Shown here: positions 9,876 to 24,700 of the stretch, one piece after another
How positions within the stretch are numbered: the stretch's first letter is position 1
Layout of the letters: each line of letters starts with the position of its first letter
Assembly: GCF_036711975.1 (NCBI RefSeq)
Contig: NC_091966.1
Coordinates: forward strand, 22,265,501-22,329,500
Reading direction: 5' to 3'
Length of the DNA stretch: 64,000 nucleotides
Source of the DNA: Onthophagus taurus
Lineage: Eukaryota; Arthropoda; Insecta; Coleoptera; Scarabaeidae
The notes under the pieces: generated by a model
The model's database searches: none
What the model was told of the DNA's origin: nothing
Seen by the model: only the letters and a program-made list of their open reading frames with translations
Translations under genes and position numbers: made by a program

Positions 9876-10720
9876 AATACTTTGAATTGTCAAGACAACA
9901 AAAAAAGTTAACAATTAATATATATCAGATTTTAGAAGTTGAGTAACTCTAACTTCTCTGATCAAAATTCAGATTTTATACAAAAAAATACTAAAGTTGA
10001 TATTCACATAAAACAAAAAAATACAACTTAGCCTTAATCTTCTACGGGCCCAAACAGTATCCCACGGTTCCAATTCCAATCCAATTCAGAATAATCTTCT
10101 CCAAACAGATAACAAAGGTACCAAAATATTGAGGTTATGGATGACCCAAATCTGTCATCAACAGATTTCGAATGACTTTCAAACGACTTTCGATGGCGCA
10201 GTTTCAAGATGACGTTCTAAAAATTCCTCCACTAAAATTCTTTATCGAGGGGAAGATGATCTCGTCGATTGGTGGGTTGATAATCGTTCAACACGATTAA
10301 GACGTTCCACGGAGGACCAAAACTACCGTAAACGTACGTGATCCAGTTTTATATCCGCAATTGCGACGTCGAAATTTATCGACTAATAATAGATACGGAA
10401 GTCCACAAATCCCATCAAATGGTCGAAGAACAATCCCAGTAACAACCAAACTCAATGATTTATTCTTCAAAAGGACTAAACCATTCTAAAATTTAACTGA
10501 ACCACTAACGACAGTGAGACAAGATCTTCTCGAGACCACGACCTTTTCTCCTCTCCCAGATCGCGACCGGAAATTTAACGTTCCGCATTCATCCGACCAA
10601 TCAAAAAGAAGCACGCAACAACTCCACTAAAAAAAGCGCGAACTATTAGAATATGAATACGAAAAATAACGATGTAAAAAACGAAATCTAAGAAATTCAA
10701 TAACCTCAAACGGAACCGTT
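9876..10720. other. No recognisable feature
   Basis: A/T-rich sequence, becoming more mixed from 10030. I find no credible ORF, repeat partner or RNA gene before the satellite begins. Confidence 0.5.
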
Positions 10721-13700
10721 ACATGTTGAAGATAAAAAACAAAATGTGCCCAAAACGTGATATTATGACGTTATACGCCGTTCTGAGCCATGTTTGAACT
10801 TTCTATCACTTTTGGTTCCGATAATTCTGTTGACCATATTTGCGATATTCAGGCGCCAAATGACATGTTGGAGCATGTTGAAGATAAAAAATAAAATGTA
10901 CCCAAAACGTGATATTATGACGTTATACGCCGTGCTGAGCCATGTTTGAACTTTCTATCACTTTTGGTTCCGATAATTCTGTCGACCATATACGTGATAT
11001 TCAGGGGCCAAATATCATCTTGGAGCATGTTGGAGATAAAAAACAAAATGTGCCCAAAACGTGATATTATGACGTTATACGCCGTTCGGAGCCATGTTTG
11101 AACTATCTATCACTTTTGGTTCCGATAATTCTGTCGACCATATATGTGATATTCAGGGGCCAAATGTCATCTTGGAGCATGTTGGAGATAAAAAACAAAA
11201 TGTGCCCAAAACGTGATATTATGACGTTATACGCCGTTCTGAGCCATGTTTGAACTTTCTATCACTTTTGGTTCCGATAATTCTGTTGACCATATTTGTG
11301 ATATTCAGGCGCCAAATGACATGTTGGAGCATGTTGGAGATAAAAAACAAAATGTGCCCAAAACGTGATATTATGACGTTATGCGCCGTTCTGAGCCATG
11401 TTTGAACTTTCTATCACTTTTGGTTCCGATAATTCTGTTGACCATATTTGTGATATTCAGGCGCCAAATGACATGTTGGAGCATGTTGAAGATAAAAAAT
11501 AAAATGTACCCAAAACGTGATATTATGACGTTATACGCCGTTCTGAGCCATGTTTGAACTTTCTATCACTTTTGGTTCCGATAATTCTGTTGACCACATT
11601 TGTGATATTCAGGCGCCAAATGTCATCTTGGAGAATGTTGGAGATAAAATATAAAATGTGCCCAAAACGTGATATTATGACGTTATACGCCGTTCCGAGC
11701 CATGTTTGCACTTTCTATCACTTTTGGTTTCGATAATTCTGTTGACCATATTTGTGATATTCAGGCGCCAAATGACATGTTGGAACATGTTGGAGATAAA
11801 AAACAAAATGTGCCCAAAACGTGATATTATGACGTTATACGCCGTTCTGAGCCATGTTTGAACCTTCTATCACTTTTGGTTCCGATAATTCTGTTGACCA
11901 TATTTGTGATATTCAGGCGCCAAATGACATGTTGGAGCATGTTGAAGATAAAAAACAAAATGTGCCCAAAACGTGATATTATGACGTTATACGCCGTTCT
12001 GAGCCATGTTTGAACTTTCCATCACTTTTGGTTCCGATAATTCTGTCGACCATATATGTGATATTCAGGGGCCAAATGTCATCTTGGAGCATGTTGGAGA
12101 TAAAAAACAAAATGTGCCCAAAACGTGATATTATGACGTTATACGCCGTTCTGAGCCATGTTTGAACTTTCTATCACTTTTGGTTCCGATAATTCTGTTG
12201 ACCATATTTGTGATATTCAGGCGCCAAATGACATGTTGGAGCATGTTGAAGATAAAAAACAAAATGTGCCCAAAACGTGATATTATGACGTTATACGCCG
12301 TTCTGAGCCATGTTTGAACTTTCTATCACTTTTGGTTCCGATAATTCTGTTGACCATATTTGTGATATTCAGGCGCCAAATGACATGTTGGAGCATGTTG
12401 TAGATAAAAAACAAAATGTGCTCAAAACGTGATATTATGACGTTATACGCCGTTCTGAGCCATGTTTGATCTTTCTATCACTTTTGGTTCCGATAATTCT
12501 GTCGACCATATATGTGATATTCAGGGGCCAAATGTCATCTTGGAGCATGTTGGAGATAAAAAACAAAATGTGCCCAAAACGTGATATTATGACGTTATAC
12601 GCCGTTCTGAGCCATGCTTGAACTTTCTATCACTTTTGGTTCCGATAATTCTGTTGACCATATTTGTGATATTCAGGGGCCAAATGTCATATTGGAGCAT
12701 GTTGGAGATAAAAAACAAAATGTGCCCAAAACGTGATATTATGGCAATATACGCCGTTCTGAGCCATGTTTGAACTTTCTATCACTTTTGGTTCCGATAA
12801 TTCTGTCGACCATATATGTGATATTCAGGGGCCAAATGTCCTATTGGAGCATGTTGAAGATAAAAAACAAAATGTGCCCAAAACGTGATATTATGACGTT
12901 ATACGCCGTTCTGAGCCATGTTTGAACTTTCTATCACTTTTGGTTCCGATAATTCTGTTGACCATATTTGTGATATTCAGGCGCCAAATGACATGTTGGA
13001 GCATGTTGGAGATAAAAAACAAAATGTGCCCAAAACGTGATATTATGACTTTATACGCCGTTCTGAGCTATGTTTGAACTTTCTATCACTTTTGGTTCCG
13101 ATAATTCTGTTGACCATATTTGTGATATTCAGGGGCCAAATGTCATCTTGTAGCATGTTGGAGATAAAAAGAAAATGTGCCCAAAACGTGATATTATGAC
13201 GTTATACGCCGTTCTGAGCCATGTTTGAACTTCCTATCACTTTTGGCTCCGATAATTCTGTTGACCATATTTGGGATATTCAGGCGCCAAATGACATATT
13301 GGAGCATGTTGAAGATAAAAAACAAAATGTGCCCAAAACGTGATATTATATCGTTATACGCCGTTCTGAGCCATGTTTGAACTTTCTATCACTTTTGGTT
13401 CCGATATTTCTGTCGACCATATATGTGATATTCAGGAGCCAAATGTCATCTTGGAGCATGTTGGAGATAAAAAACAAAATGTGTCTAAAACGTGATATTA
13501 TGACGTTATACGCCGTTCTGAGCCATGTTTGAACTTTCTATCACTTTTGGTTCCGATAATTCTGTTGACCATATTTGTGATATTCAGACGCCAAATGACA
13601 TGTAGGAGCATGTTGGAGATAAAAAACAAAATGTGCCCAAAACGTGATATTATGACGTTATACGCCGTTCTGAGCCATGTTTGAACTTTCTATCACTTTT

Positions 13701-16700
13701 GGTTCCGATAATTCTGTTGACCATATTTGTGATATTCAGGGGCCAAATGTCATATTGGAGCATGTTGGAGATAAAAAACAAAATGTGCCCAAAACGTAAT
13801 ATTATGACGTTATACGCCGTTCTGAGCCATGTTTGAACTTTCTATCACTTTTGGTTCCGATAATTCTGTTGACCATATTTGTGATATTCAGGCGCCAAAT
13901 GACATGTTGGAGCATGTTGTAGATAAAAAACAAAATGTGCTCAAAACGTGATATTATGACGTTATGCGCCGTTCTGAGCCATGTTTGAACTTTCTATCAC
14001 TTTTGGTTCCGATAATTCTGTTGACCATATTTGTGATATTCAGGCGCCAAATGACATGTTGGAGCATGTTGAAGATAAAAAATAAAATGTACCCAAAACG
14101 TGATATTATGACGTTACACGCCGTTCTGAGCCATGTTTGAACTTTCTATCACTTTTGGTTCCGATAATTCTGTTGACCACATTTGTGATATTCAGGCGCC
14201 AAATGTCATCTTGGAGAATGTTGGAGATAAAATATAAAATGTGCCCAAAACGTGATATTATGACGTTATACGCCGTTCCGAGCCATGTTTGCACTTTCTA
14301 TCACTTTTGGTTTCGATAATTCTGTTGACCATATTTGTGATATTCAGGCGCCAAATGACATGTTGGAACATGTTGGAGATAAAAAACAAAATGTGCCCAA
14401 AACGTGATATTATGACGTTATACGCCGTTCTGAGCCATGTTTGAACCTTCTATCACTTTTGGTTCCGATAATTCTGTTGACCATATTTGTGATATTCAGG
14501 CGCCAAATGACATGTTGGAGCATGTTGAAGATAAAAAACAAAATGTGCCCAAAACGTGATATTATGACGTTATACGCCGTTCTGAGCCATGTTTGAACTT
14601 TCCATCACTTTTGGTTCCGATAATTCTGTCGACCATATATGTGATATTCAGGGGCCAAATGTCATCTTGGAGCATGTTGGAGATAAAAAACAAAATGTGC
14701 CCAAAACGTGATATTATGACGTTATACGCCGTTCTGAGCCATGTTTGAACGTTCTATCACTTTTGGTTCCGATAATTCTGTCGACCATATATGTGATATT
14801 CAGGGGCCAAATGTCATCTTGGAGCATGTTGGAGATAAAAAACAAAATGTGCCCAAAACGTGATATTATGACGTTATACGCCGTACTGAGCCATGTTTGA
14901 ACTTTCTATCACTTTTGGTTCCGATAATTCTGTTGACCATATTTGTGATATTCAGGCGCCAAATGACATGTTGGAGCATGTTGAAGATAAAAAACAAAAT
15001 GTGCCCAAAACGTGATATTATGACGTTATACGCCGTTCTGAGCCATGTTTGAACTTTCTATCACTTTTGGTTCCGATAATTCTGTTGACCATATTTGTGA
15101 TATTCAGGCGCCAAATGACATGTTGGAGCATGTTGTAGATAAAAAACAAAATGTGCTCAAAACGTGATATTATGACGTTATACGCCGTTCTGAGCCATGT
15201 TTGATCTTTCTATCACTTTTGGTTCCGATAATTCTGTCGACCATATATGTGATATTCAGGGGCCAAATGTCATCTTGGAGCATGTTGGAGATAAAAAACA
15301 AAATGTGCCCAAAACGTGATATTATGACGTTATACGCCGTTCTGAGCCATGCTTGAACTTTCTATCACTTTTGGTTCCGATAATTCTGTTGACCATATTT
15401 GTGATATTCAGGGGCCAAATGTCATATTGGAGCATGTTGGAGATAAAAAACAAAATGTGCCCAAAACGTGATATTATGGCGATATACGCCGTTCTGAGCC
15501 ATGTTTGAACTTTCTATCACTTTTGGTTCCGATAATTCTGTCGACCATATATGTGATATTCAGGGGCCAAATGTCCTATTGGAGCATGTTGAAGATAAAA
15601 AACAAAATGTGCCCAAAACGTGATATTATGACGTTATACGCCGTTCTGAGCCATGTTTGAACTTTCTATCACTTTTGGTTCCGATAATTCTGTTGACCAT
15701 ATTTGTGATATTCAGGCGCCAAATGACATGTTGGAGCATGTTGGAGATAAAAAACAAAATGTGCCCAAAACGTGATATTATGACTTTATACGCCGTTCTG
15801 AGCTATGTTTGAACTTTCTATCACTTTTGGTTCCGATAATTCTGTTGACCATATTTGTGATATTCAGGGGCCAAATGTCATCTTGTAGCATGTTGGAGAT
15901 AAAAAGAAAATGTGCCCAAAACGTGATATTATGACGTTATACGCCGTTCTGAGCCATGTTTGAACTTCCTATCACTTTTGGCTACGATAATTCTGTTGAC
16001 CATATTTGGGATATTCAGGCGCCAAATGACATATTGGAGCATGTTGAAGATAAAAAACAAAATGTGCCCAAAACGTGATATTATATCGTTATACGCCGTT
16101 CTGAGCCATGTTTGAACTTTCTATCACTTTTGGTTCCGATAATTCTGTCGACCATATATGTGATATTCAGGAGCCAAATGTCATCTTGGAGCATGTTGGA
16201 GATAAAAAACAAAATGTGTCTAAAACGTGATATTATGACGTTATACGCCGTTCTGAGCCATGTTTGAACTTTCTATCACTTTTGGTTCCGATAATTCTGT
16301 TGACCATATTTGTGATATTCAGACGCCAAATGACATGTAGGAGCATGTTGGAGATAAAAAACAAAATGTGCCCAAAACGTGATATTATGACGTTATACGC
16401 CGTTCTGAGCCAAGTTTGAACTTTCTATCACTTTTGGTTCCGATAATTCTGTTGACCATATTTGTGATATTCAGGGGCCAAATGTCATATTGGAGCATGT
16501 TGGAGATAAAAAACAAAATGTGCCCAAAACGTAATATTATGACGTTATACGCCGTTCTGAGCCATGTTTGAACTTTCTATCACTTTTGGTTCCGATAATT
16601 CTGTTGACCATATTTGTGATATTCAGGCGCCAAATGACATGTTGGAGCATGTTGGAGATAAAAAACAAAATGTGCCCAAAACGTGATATTATGACGTTAT

Positions 16701-19475
16701 ACGCCGTTCTGAGCCATGTTTGAACTTTCTATCACTTTTGGTTCCGATAATTCTGTTGACCATATTTGTGATATTCAGGCGCCAAATGACATGTTGGAGC
16801 ATGTTGTAGATAAAAAACAAAATGTGCTCAAAACGTGATATTATGACGTTATACGCCGTTCTGAGCCATGTTTGAACTTTCTATCACTTTTGGTTCCGAT
16901 AATTCTGTCGACCATATATGTGATATTCAGGGGCCAAATGTCATCTTGGAGCATGTTGGAGATAAAAAACAAAATGTGCCCAAAACGTGATATTATGACG
17001 TTATACGCCGTTCTGAGCCATGCTTGAACTTTCTATCACTTTTGGTTCCGATAATTCTGTTGACCATATTTGTGATATTCAGGGGCCAAATGTCATATTG
17101 GAGCATGTTGGAGATAAAAAACAAAATGTGCCCAAAACGTGATATTATGGCGATATACGCCGTTCTGAGCCATGTTTGAACTTTCTATCACTTTTGGTTC
17201 CGATAATTCTGTCGACCATATATGTGATATTCAGGGGCCAAATGTCCTATTGGAGCATGTTGAAGATAAAAAACAAAATGTGCCCAAAACGTGATATTAT
17301 GACGTTATACGCCGTTCTGAGCCATGTTTGAACTTTCTATCACTTTTGGTTCCGATAATTCTGTTGACCATATTTGTGATATTCAGGCGCCAAATGACAT
17401 GTTGGAGCATGTTGGAGATAAAAAACAAAATGTGCCCAAAACGTGATATTATGACTTTATACGCCGTTCTGAGCTATGTTTGAACTTTCTATCACTTTTG
17501 GTTCCGATAATTCTGTTGACCATATTTGTGATATTCAGGGGCCAAATGTCATCTTGTAGCATGTTGGAGATAAAAAGAAAATGTGCCCAAAACGTGATAT
17601 TATGACGTTATACGCCGTTCTGAGCCATGTTTGAACTTCCTATCACTTTTGGTTCCGATAATTCTGTTGACCATGTTTGGGATATTCAGGCGCCAAATGA
17701 CATATTGGAGCATGTTGAAGATAAAAAACAAAATGTGCCCAAAACGTGATATTATATCGTTATACGCCGTTCTGAGCCATGTTTGAATTTTCTATCACTT
17801 TTGGTTCCGATAATTCTGTCGACCATATATGTGATATTCAGGAGCCAAATGTCATCTTGGAGCATGTTGGAGATAAAAAACAAAATGTGCCCAAAACGTG
17901 ATATTATGACGTTATACGCCGTTCTGAGCCATGTTTGAACTTTCTATCACTTTTGGTTCCGATAATTCTGTTGACCATATTTGTGATATTCAGACGCCAA
18001 ATGACATGTAGGAGCATGTTGGAGATAAAAAACAAAATGTGCCCAAAACGTGATATTATGACGTTATACGCCGTTCTGAGCCATGTTTGAACTTTCTATC
18101 ACTTTTGGTTCCGATAATTCTGTTGACCATATTTGTGATATTCAGGGGCCAAATGTCATATTGGAGCATGTTGGAGATAAAAAACAAAATGTGCCCAAAA
18201 CGTAATATTATGACGTTATACGCCGTTCTGAGCCATGTTTGAACTTTCTATCACTTTTGGTTCCGATAATTCTGTTGACCATATTTGTGATATTCAGGCG
18301 CCAAATGACATGTTGGAGCATGTTGGAGATAAAAAACAAATTGTGCCCAAAACGTGATATTATGACGTTATACGCCGTTCTGAGCCATGTTTGAACTTTC
18401 TATCACTTTTGGTTCCGATAATTCTGTCGACCATATATGTGATATTCAGGGGCCAAATGTCATCTTGGAGCATGTTGGAGATAAAAAACAAAATGTGCCC
18501 AAATCGTGATATTATGACGTTATACGCCGTTCTGAGCCATGCTTGAACTTTCTATCACTTTTGGTTCCGATAATTCTGTTGACCATATTTGTGATATTCA
18601 GGGGCCAAATGTCATATTGGAGCATGTTGGAGATAAAAAACAAAATGTGCCCAAAACGTGATATTATGGCGATATACGCCGTTCTGAGCCATGTTTGAAC
18701 TTTCTATCACTTTTGGTTCCGATAATTCTGTCGACCATATATGTGATATTCAGGGGCCAAATGTCCTATTGGAGCATGTTGAAGATAAAAAACAAAATGT
18801 GCCCAAAACGTGATATTATGACGTTATACGCCGTTCTGAGCCATGTTTGAACTTTCTATCACTTTTGGTTCCGATAATTCTGTTGACCATATTTGTGATA
18901 TTCAGGCGCCAAATGACATGGTGGAGCATGTTGGAGATAAAAAACAAAATGTGCCCAAAACGTGATATTATGACGTTATACGCCGTTCTGAGCTATGTTT
19001 GAACTTTCTATCACTTTTGGTTCCGATAATTCTGTTGACCATATTTGTGATATTCAGGGGCCAAATGTCATCTTGTAGCATGTTGGAGATAAAAAGAAAA
19101 TGTGCCCAAAACGTGATATTATGACGTTATACGCCGTTCTGAGCCATGTTTGAACTTCCTATCACTTTTGGTTCCGATAATTCTGTTGACCATATTTGTG
19201 ATATTCAGACGCCAAATGACATGTAGGAGCATGTTGGAGATAAAAAACAAAATGTGCCCAAAACGTGATATTATGACGTTATACGCCGTTCTGAGCCATG
19301 TTTGAACTTTCTATCACTTTTGGTTCCGATAATTCTGTTGACCATATTTGTGATATTCAGGGGCCAAATGTCATATTGGAGCATGTTGGAGATAAAAAAC
19401 AAAATGTGCCCAAAACGTGATATTATGACGTTATACGTCGTTCTGAGCCATGTTTGAACTTTCTATCACTTTTGT
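10721..19475 (+). repeat. Satellite array, 152-bp monomer, about 57 copies
   Basis: The anchor GACGTTATACGCCGTTC recurs at 10767, 10919, 11071 and onward every 152 bases, with little divergence between monomers. Variant monomers recur in blocks: the segment at 11523-11711 returns almost unchanged at 14106-14294 (2583 bases, 17 monomers), and a variant with a shortened AAAAAGAAAATG run appears near 13166, 15903, 17575 and 19092. This is higher-order repeat structure made by unequal exchange. Short ORFs in it are artefacts. The array stops abruptly at the truncated TIR of element C, and two more monomers lie at 61500-61812. Confidence 0.95.
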
Positions 19476-21022
19476 TCACGAGCATCCTTAAGGATCGTCC
19501 TTAAGGATCGTCTTTAAGGATCGAAGGATCGGTCGACGGTGGCGCCACCTAGCGGTGCATCCTTAAGGGTCGAAGGATCGGTCGACGGTGGCGCCACCTA
19601 GCGGTGCATCCTTAAGGATCGAAGGATCGGTCGACGGTGGCGCCACCTAGCGGTGTATCCTTAAAGATCGAAGGATCGGTCGACGGTGGCGCCACCTAGC
19701 GGTGCATCCTTAAGGATTGAAGGATCGGTCGACGGTGGCGCCACCTAGCGGTGCATCCTTAAGGATCGAAGGATCGGTCGACAGTGGCGCCACCTAGCGG
19801 CGGACGGCGAAACTAAAAAAAGCGGCGGGTAGCGGAACTAAGCAGAAAGAATAATTTCACACGCAGCCATTTTTTTTTAAATGTACCTGATGATCGATAG
19901 ATGGCGCTGTCATAATGAGAGTTCTGGACCGGAAACGATCCTTAAGGAGCAGGTGGAACAATTTAAGTTATTTACATCTTTATTATAAGTATACTGAAGT
20001 CATATTTTTAAGTTGGACCGGAAATTGCTCCCCCCCCCCTGTCACGTCGCGGGAAATTTAGGAATATTGCGGAAATAATAATAATAACACAATTTAATTC
20101 CTCCTCCTCCCAACCCCTTCAACCCCATCTTAGTGCCCTATTGACCCCCTTCAACCCCTTCAACCCCTTCAACCCCTTCAACCCCATCTTAGCGCCCTAA
20201 TGACCCCCTTCAACTCCAAGCATCCCCCCTACGATAGGGGGTAACGCTCTAGTGCCCTAACGGTCAAGTAGAGATGACGATGTGGAGCGATGACAAATAC
20301 GACGACGACGACGACGACGATGACGATGACGTCGACGCCATATGCTTATCAGCGGAAGTTGCTCCCCCGTGAAATAATATTAATAATAATACTTACCTTA
20401 AAATAGGTTCTCTATTACTGATTGAGGGTAGGAGGAGGAAGAGAAAATCACAAAAAATTAAAGTTAATACATATATTAAAAATTTAAATTAAACATGCCC
20501 AAAATGATAAGAATATACAGAAAACGCTTGTAACAACAACATCGATTAAAGTACATAGAATTTCAGCGGAAAAAAGATAGTACTTGTGTGAAACGTATCA
20601 CCCGATACACCCTATTCTTCTCTAACGACGACGACGAAATTGGAACTTTAGGTTTGTTCGCGCTTATACTTAAGGCATTTAATAAACCTTGTATCGCAAC
20701 AATCAAATCGCGTTGGGACATATCGTAACGCTATACGTCGACTGAAATGTAAAACGGTAGCGATATATAATATAATATATATGGGAGGGAATAAAAGTCA
20801 CATAAGCACCATCTATGTTCCAATAGTTCATACATAAATTTCAAATAACGTCCAATGAGAGACGAAGGCGACGCTCGTATGCTTATCAGCGGAAGTTGCT
20901 CCCCCGCGGAGCGATGACTTAATTGAAATAATAGTACTTACCTTAAAAAATATGTTATTTATTACTGGTTCTTTATTACTGATTGAGGGTAGCAGGAGGA
21001 AATCACACACACACACACACAT
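19476..21022 (+). repeat. Left TIR of Polinton C
   Basis: Inverted copy of 59764-61499 and direct copy of 61864-63292. It contains tandem units of about 58 bp with GGCGCCACCTAGCGG and TCCTTAAGGATCG (19490-19800), an 18-bp CCTTCAACCCC-type tandem (20110-20215), a GACGAC run, an internally duplicated GCTCCCCCG..TTACTGATTGAGGGTAG block, and a small ORF (20563-20721). It starts inside the TIR sequence (CACGAGCATCC), so about 80 terminal bases are missing. A (CA)n run marks its inner edge. Confidence 0.85.
20563..20721 (-). CDS. Short TIR-encoded protein, N-terminal part of the small Polinton protein family
   Basis: 52 aa, ATG at 20721. It contains EKNRVYRVIRFTQ, which matches ECNRVYRIIGIER in the 116-aa protein at 28784-29134. 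The frame then ends without the YIPK-type C-terminal block. Identical copies sit at 60064-60222 and 63078-63236 because the gene lies inside the TIR. Either truncated or missing a second exon. Confidence 0.5.
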   Translation of the reverse strand: MSQRDLIVAIQGLLNALSISANKPKVPISSSSLEKNRVYRVIRFTQVLSFFR

Positions 21023-21039
21023 CTATGATCTAACTAACT

Positions 21040-21306
21040 AAAAAGCGAAATCTCCGAAGACTATTATCCGCCTATAGAATTAAACCCTAACTCAAGTTAC
21101 TCGCTAGGTCTTATTGGATTCTATACGTATAACAGTATACTAAACATTGAACAAGGAGTAAGCGATAAATTTTACTTTACCGAAAAATTCCCCATTAATA
21201 AAAGCCGACAATCGATTGTAGACGCGGGGGCATTAAAACAGGAAATCAAAATTCCTACTGGCGCATATGAAATAACGGACATTGAAAAATTTTTACAAAA
21301 AGAGAT
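21040..21306 (+). pseudogene. Penton-like capsid gene of Polinton C, 5' part
   Basis: Nearly identical to 42664-42926 of element A (KSEISEDYYPPIELNPNSSYSLG). It lacks the first dozen codons, replaced by the TIR junction, and is cut by the Pao element at GAGAT (21302-21306). The 3' remainder resumes at 27171. Confidence 0.85.
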
Positions 21307-21527
21307 TGTTTAGGCAACCCAAATAACGAACCAAATTTTATGTAACCATGACAATTTTGTCGATTTTCAAATGTTACAAATAAAACAAGCAGCCATTATT
21401 GTATTCGTTATTAAAACGACGCCTTTTATTCGATCCTCGGAAGATAGAACCCCAATTCAAGTAAGAAATTTCCAATTTTTCTTCGAACCAACACCTACAA
21501 TTATTCCCGACATTTGTCGCGCGAACA
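21307..21527 (+). repeat. 5' LTR of the Pao element
   Basis: 221 bp, TGTTTAGG...CGCGAACA, same length as the 3' LTR and with no difference that I can see. Confidence 0.95.
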
Positions 21528-21529
21528 TT

Positions 21530-21546
21530 TGGTCCTTCGAGCCGGA
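21530..21546 (+). promoter_or_regulatory. Primer-binding site, fits tRNA-Tyr
   Basis: TGGTCCTTCGAGCCGGA begins two bases after the 5' LTR. It is complementary to the acceptor/T-arm end of insect tRNA-Tyr (3' end TCCGGCTCGAAGGA plus CCA), recalled from general knowledge of that tRNA. Confidence 0.75.
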
Positions 21547-21749
21547 TTGTCGGTATTACCGGATTGTCGGTATTTTCTCTTTTCCCCGGTTATCGGACAC
21601 ATCTTCGCCAGCGTGCGTTGTTGGGCCCTTCGTTGCCGCGCTTTAATTCCCGGTACCTTGGGGTGATCCGGACGCACGACGCTGTTTCCGAGATTCCTTT
21701 TCCCTTAATTTATATTTAATTTCGTTTATTTTGAATTTATTTATTCACC

Positions 21750-24700
21750 ATGACAACGACAACTGATAAATTACAAAAGGCCGTTTTAAAAAGGACTAGT
21801 TTGCTTAATAGATTAAATGAAACTCTTACCTACGGCCAAAACTTGATCTCGGAAGAAGATAAATGTATCTTTTCTGCACGGGCAGACCGCGTTGATACTG
21901 TTTATGATCAATTTCAAGACATTCACAACCAGATCATGGGTTTTATCTCAGATGGTGACTTCCCACAACATGATGAGGTAAGGAAAGAAGTTGATAAAGC
22001 TTATTTTACCATCAAATCGATCCTTATAAAAAATAAATCGTCACCTGCACCTATTCCTATTCCGCAATCATGTCCAAAACTAAACAAAATCATAATTCCT
22101 GTTTTTGACGGCAATTACAAAAATTGGCCGACCTTTTTCGATTTATTTAATACAATGATTAATGACAATGATTCATTATCAGCCGTAGCCAAATATCAAT
22201 ATCTTCTCACTTCACTGTCCGGAGAAGCGTTAAATTTAATAAAAGGTCTTCCTGTGACCAATGACAACTATATAATTGCCTATAACTCGTTAAAGGGGAG
22301 GTACCAGAATAAACGTCATCTTGCTACTTTATATTTTAACGAGATCGTTGCTCTGAAACCAATACAAGAAGAGTCATCGAAATCTTTTAGGTTTTTAATA
22401 GATACCTTCAAAGAAAATATAGACGGTTTTCGGATGCTTAATTTTCCCGTTGATCAATGGGACTTTCTTTTGTTTAATATTCTTCTTCAGAAGTTAAACA
22501 TTTCTACAAAAACCAAGTTTGAATCCGAACATACCACCTTTGAAATTCCAACATACCTTCAATTAATTAATTTCCTAGAAAACCAAGCAAAGGCTTTCGA
22601 TTCAGTGTTACTCACATCTGATAAACTTTCCATGAACAAAAACAAACCTTTTCAAAATTATCGTGGCAAAACATCGGTTAACCTCAAAACTGAAGATGTA
22701 AAACTATCTTTTAAATGCATATTATGCCCAGAATCACATTCAATATATCGTTGTTCTAAGTTTCTTGCAAAATCAGCTTCAGAAAGATTATCCATAGCAA
22801 GAGATCACAATCTCTGTCGCAACTGCTTAAACAAAAATCACAATACAAGTTCTTGTACATCCAATTATCGCTGTCATTCCTGCGATCAACGTCATCACAC
22901 ATTGCTACATTTTGAAACTAAGAAGCAACCAACTATGCATGTAGGGACGACTGCATGTAATAATGGCAACGTATCCATAGAAGGCGCTAATCATCAGGTC
23001 ATTTTACCTATCGCGTTCGTACAGATTCGTGATCATTTTGGTCGACTTCATTTGGCAAGAGCTTTATTAGACTCTGGGAGCATGTCTAATTTTATTACCA
23101 CCAAACTATCGCAAAGACTTCGGTTGCCACGTAAAAGTCATTCATTGGAGATTCATGGATTGAACTCTATGACATCAATTTGTAATAAGGGCATCGTTAA
23201 TTGCAAGATTCAATCTTGTCAATCCCAAAATTTCTCTTGTGATCTGAAAGCCATTGTTACTCCGTCTATTTGTTCTGCTCAACCTTCATTATCACGTATC
23301 ATTAATTCTTACGATCATCTTAAATGTTTGGATTTTCATCCTGAACATAATACCTCAGTCAAAGATGTTGATCTACTATTGGGAGCAGAATTAGTTCCTC
23401 AAATTTTTACTGGTGGTCGTGTCTGCGGTGGTCAGAACGATCCTATTGCTTTACATTCCGTCTTTGGATGGATATTAATGGGAAAATCTCAATTATCGAC
23501 ATCGACTTCATTATCAACTTGCGTTTCTACGACTGATGATTCTATTGATTCAGTAATTCAACGTTTTTGGGAATTGGAATCAATTTCTGAAAATAAAACA
23601 ATGTCTTTAGAAGAAGAACAATGTGAAGATCACTACAAGAATACTTATCGACGAGACGTATCCGGAAGATTCATCGTATCTTTACCCTTCAAGAAGGATG
23701 AATCTGTTCTGGGAAATTCATACAACATCGCCTTAAAAAGATTTACTTTATTGGAAAATCGCCTACTGAAAAATGTGTCGTTACATAAAAAATACGTTGA
23801 TTTCATGAGAGATTATCTTGAGACTAATCATATGTCCCTCATTCCTTCTCCAGATATTACGTCTATTAAATATTATATTCCTCATCATTGCATAATTCGT
23901 GATGATAATCAATTGTCAAAATTTAGAGTAGTCTTTGATGCCTCTGCGTTATCATCTAATGGCAAATCGTTAAATGATGTTCTGTTGATTGGTCCAAAAT
24001 TGCAACAGAGTATCGTTAATATTTTAATCAATTTCCGATTTTTTAAATACGCATTCACTTGTGATATTCAGCAGATGTACCGGCAGATTTTAATCTCCCC
24101 TTCAGATCGAACATTTCAAAACATTTTATGGCGTTTTTCCCCTGAAGAACCGGTACAGTCATATCAATTAAACACGGTTACTTATGGCGTTTCTTCAGCA
24201 CCGTTCTTAGCTCTCAGAACAATTCTTGAATTGGCTAATGTGTACTCAAATGACTATCCTAAAGCTTCCCATGTACTGAAACACAACGTTTACGTTGATG
24301 ACATTGTCACTGGAGCTTCCACTATTAATGAGACACTTACGCTACAACAAGAATTAATAAACCTTCTCAACAAAGGCGGGTTTAAATTAAGAAAATGGGC
24401 CAGTAACAACCTTGATGTTCTAACTGCGGTTTCCGAATCCGATTTACAACGACCCATCTCCATGGACTATGATGAAACATGTTCCGTTAAGGTCCTCGGT
24501 CTTCAGTGGGATCCTTGCTCCGATCAGTTTTCCTTTTCATATACATCCCATGAATCACCTTGCAATAAGAGAACCATCTTATCAGACATTGCTAGGATTT
24601 TTGATCCGCTCGGATTTCTAACACCATGCACATTTAAAGCCAAGCATTTCATTCAACAATTATGGTCCCTTCATCTCGATTGGGATGAATCGCCCCCGTC

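Noticed and set aside
11523..14319. Repeated 60-62-aa ORFs on both strands
   Set aside because: They lie inside the 152-bp satellite and recur with the monomer; both strands are open by chance.
19490..19800. Possible CRISPR-like array of regular units
   Set aside because: Units are contiguous tandem repeats without unique spacers, in a eukaryotic TIR.
21371..21646. 91-aa ORF starting in the Pao 5' LTR
   Set aside because: Runs through LTR and primer site; the same start recurs in the 3' LTR, so it is an LTR by-product.
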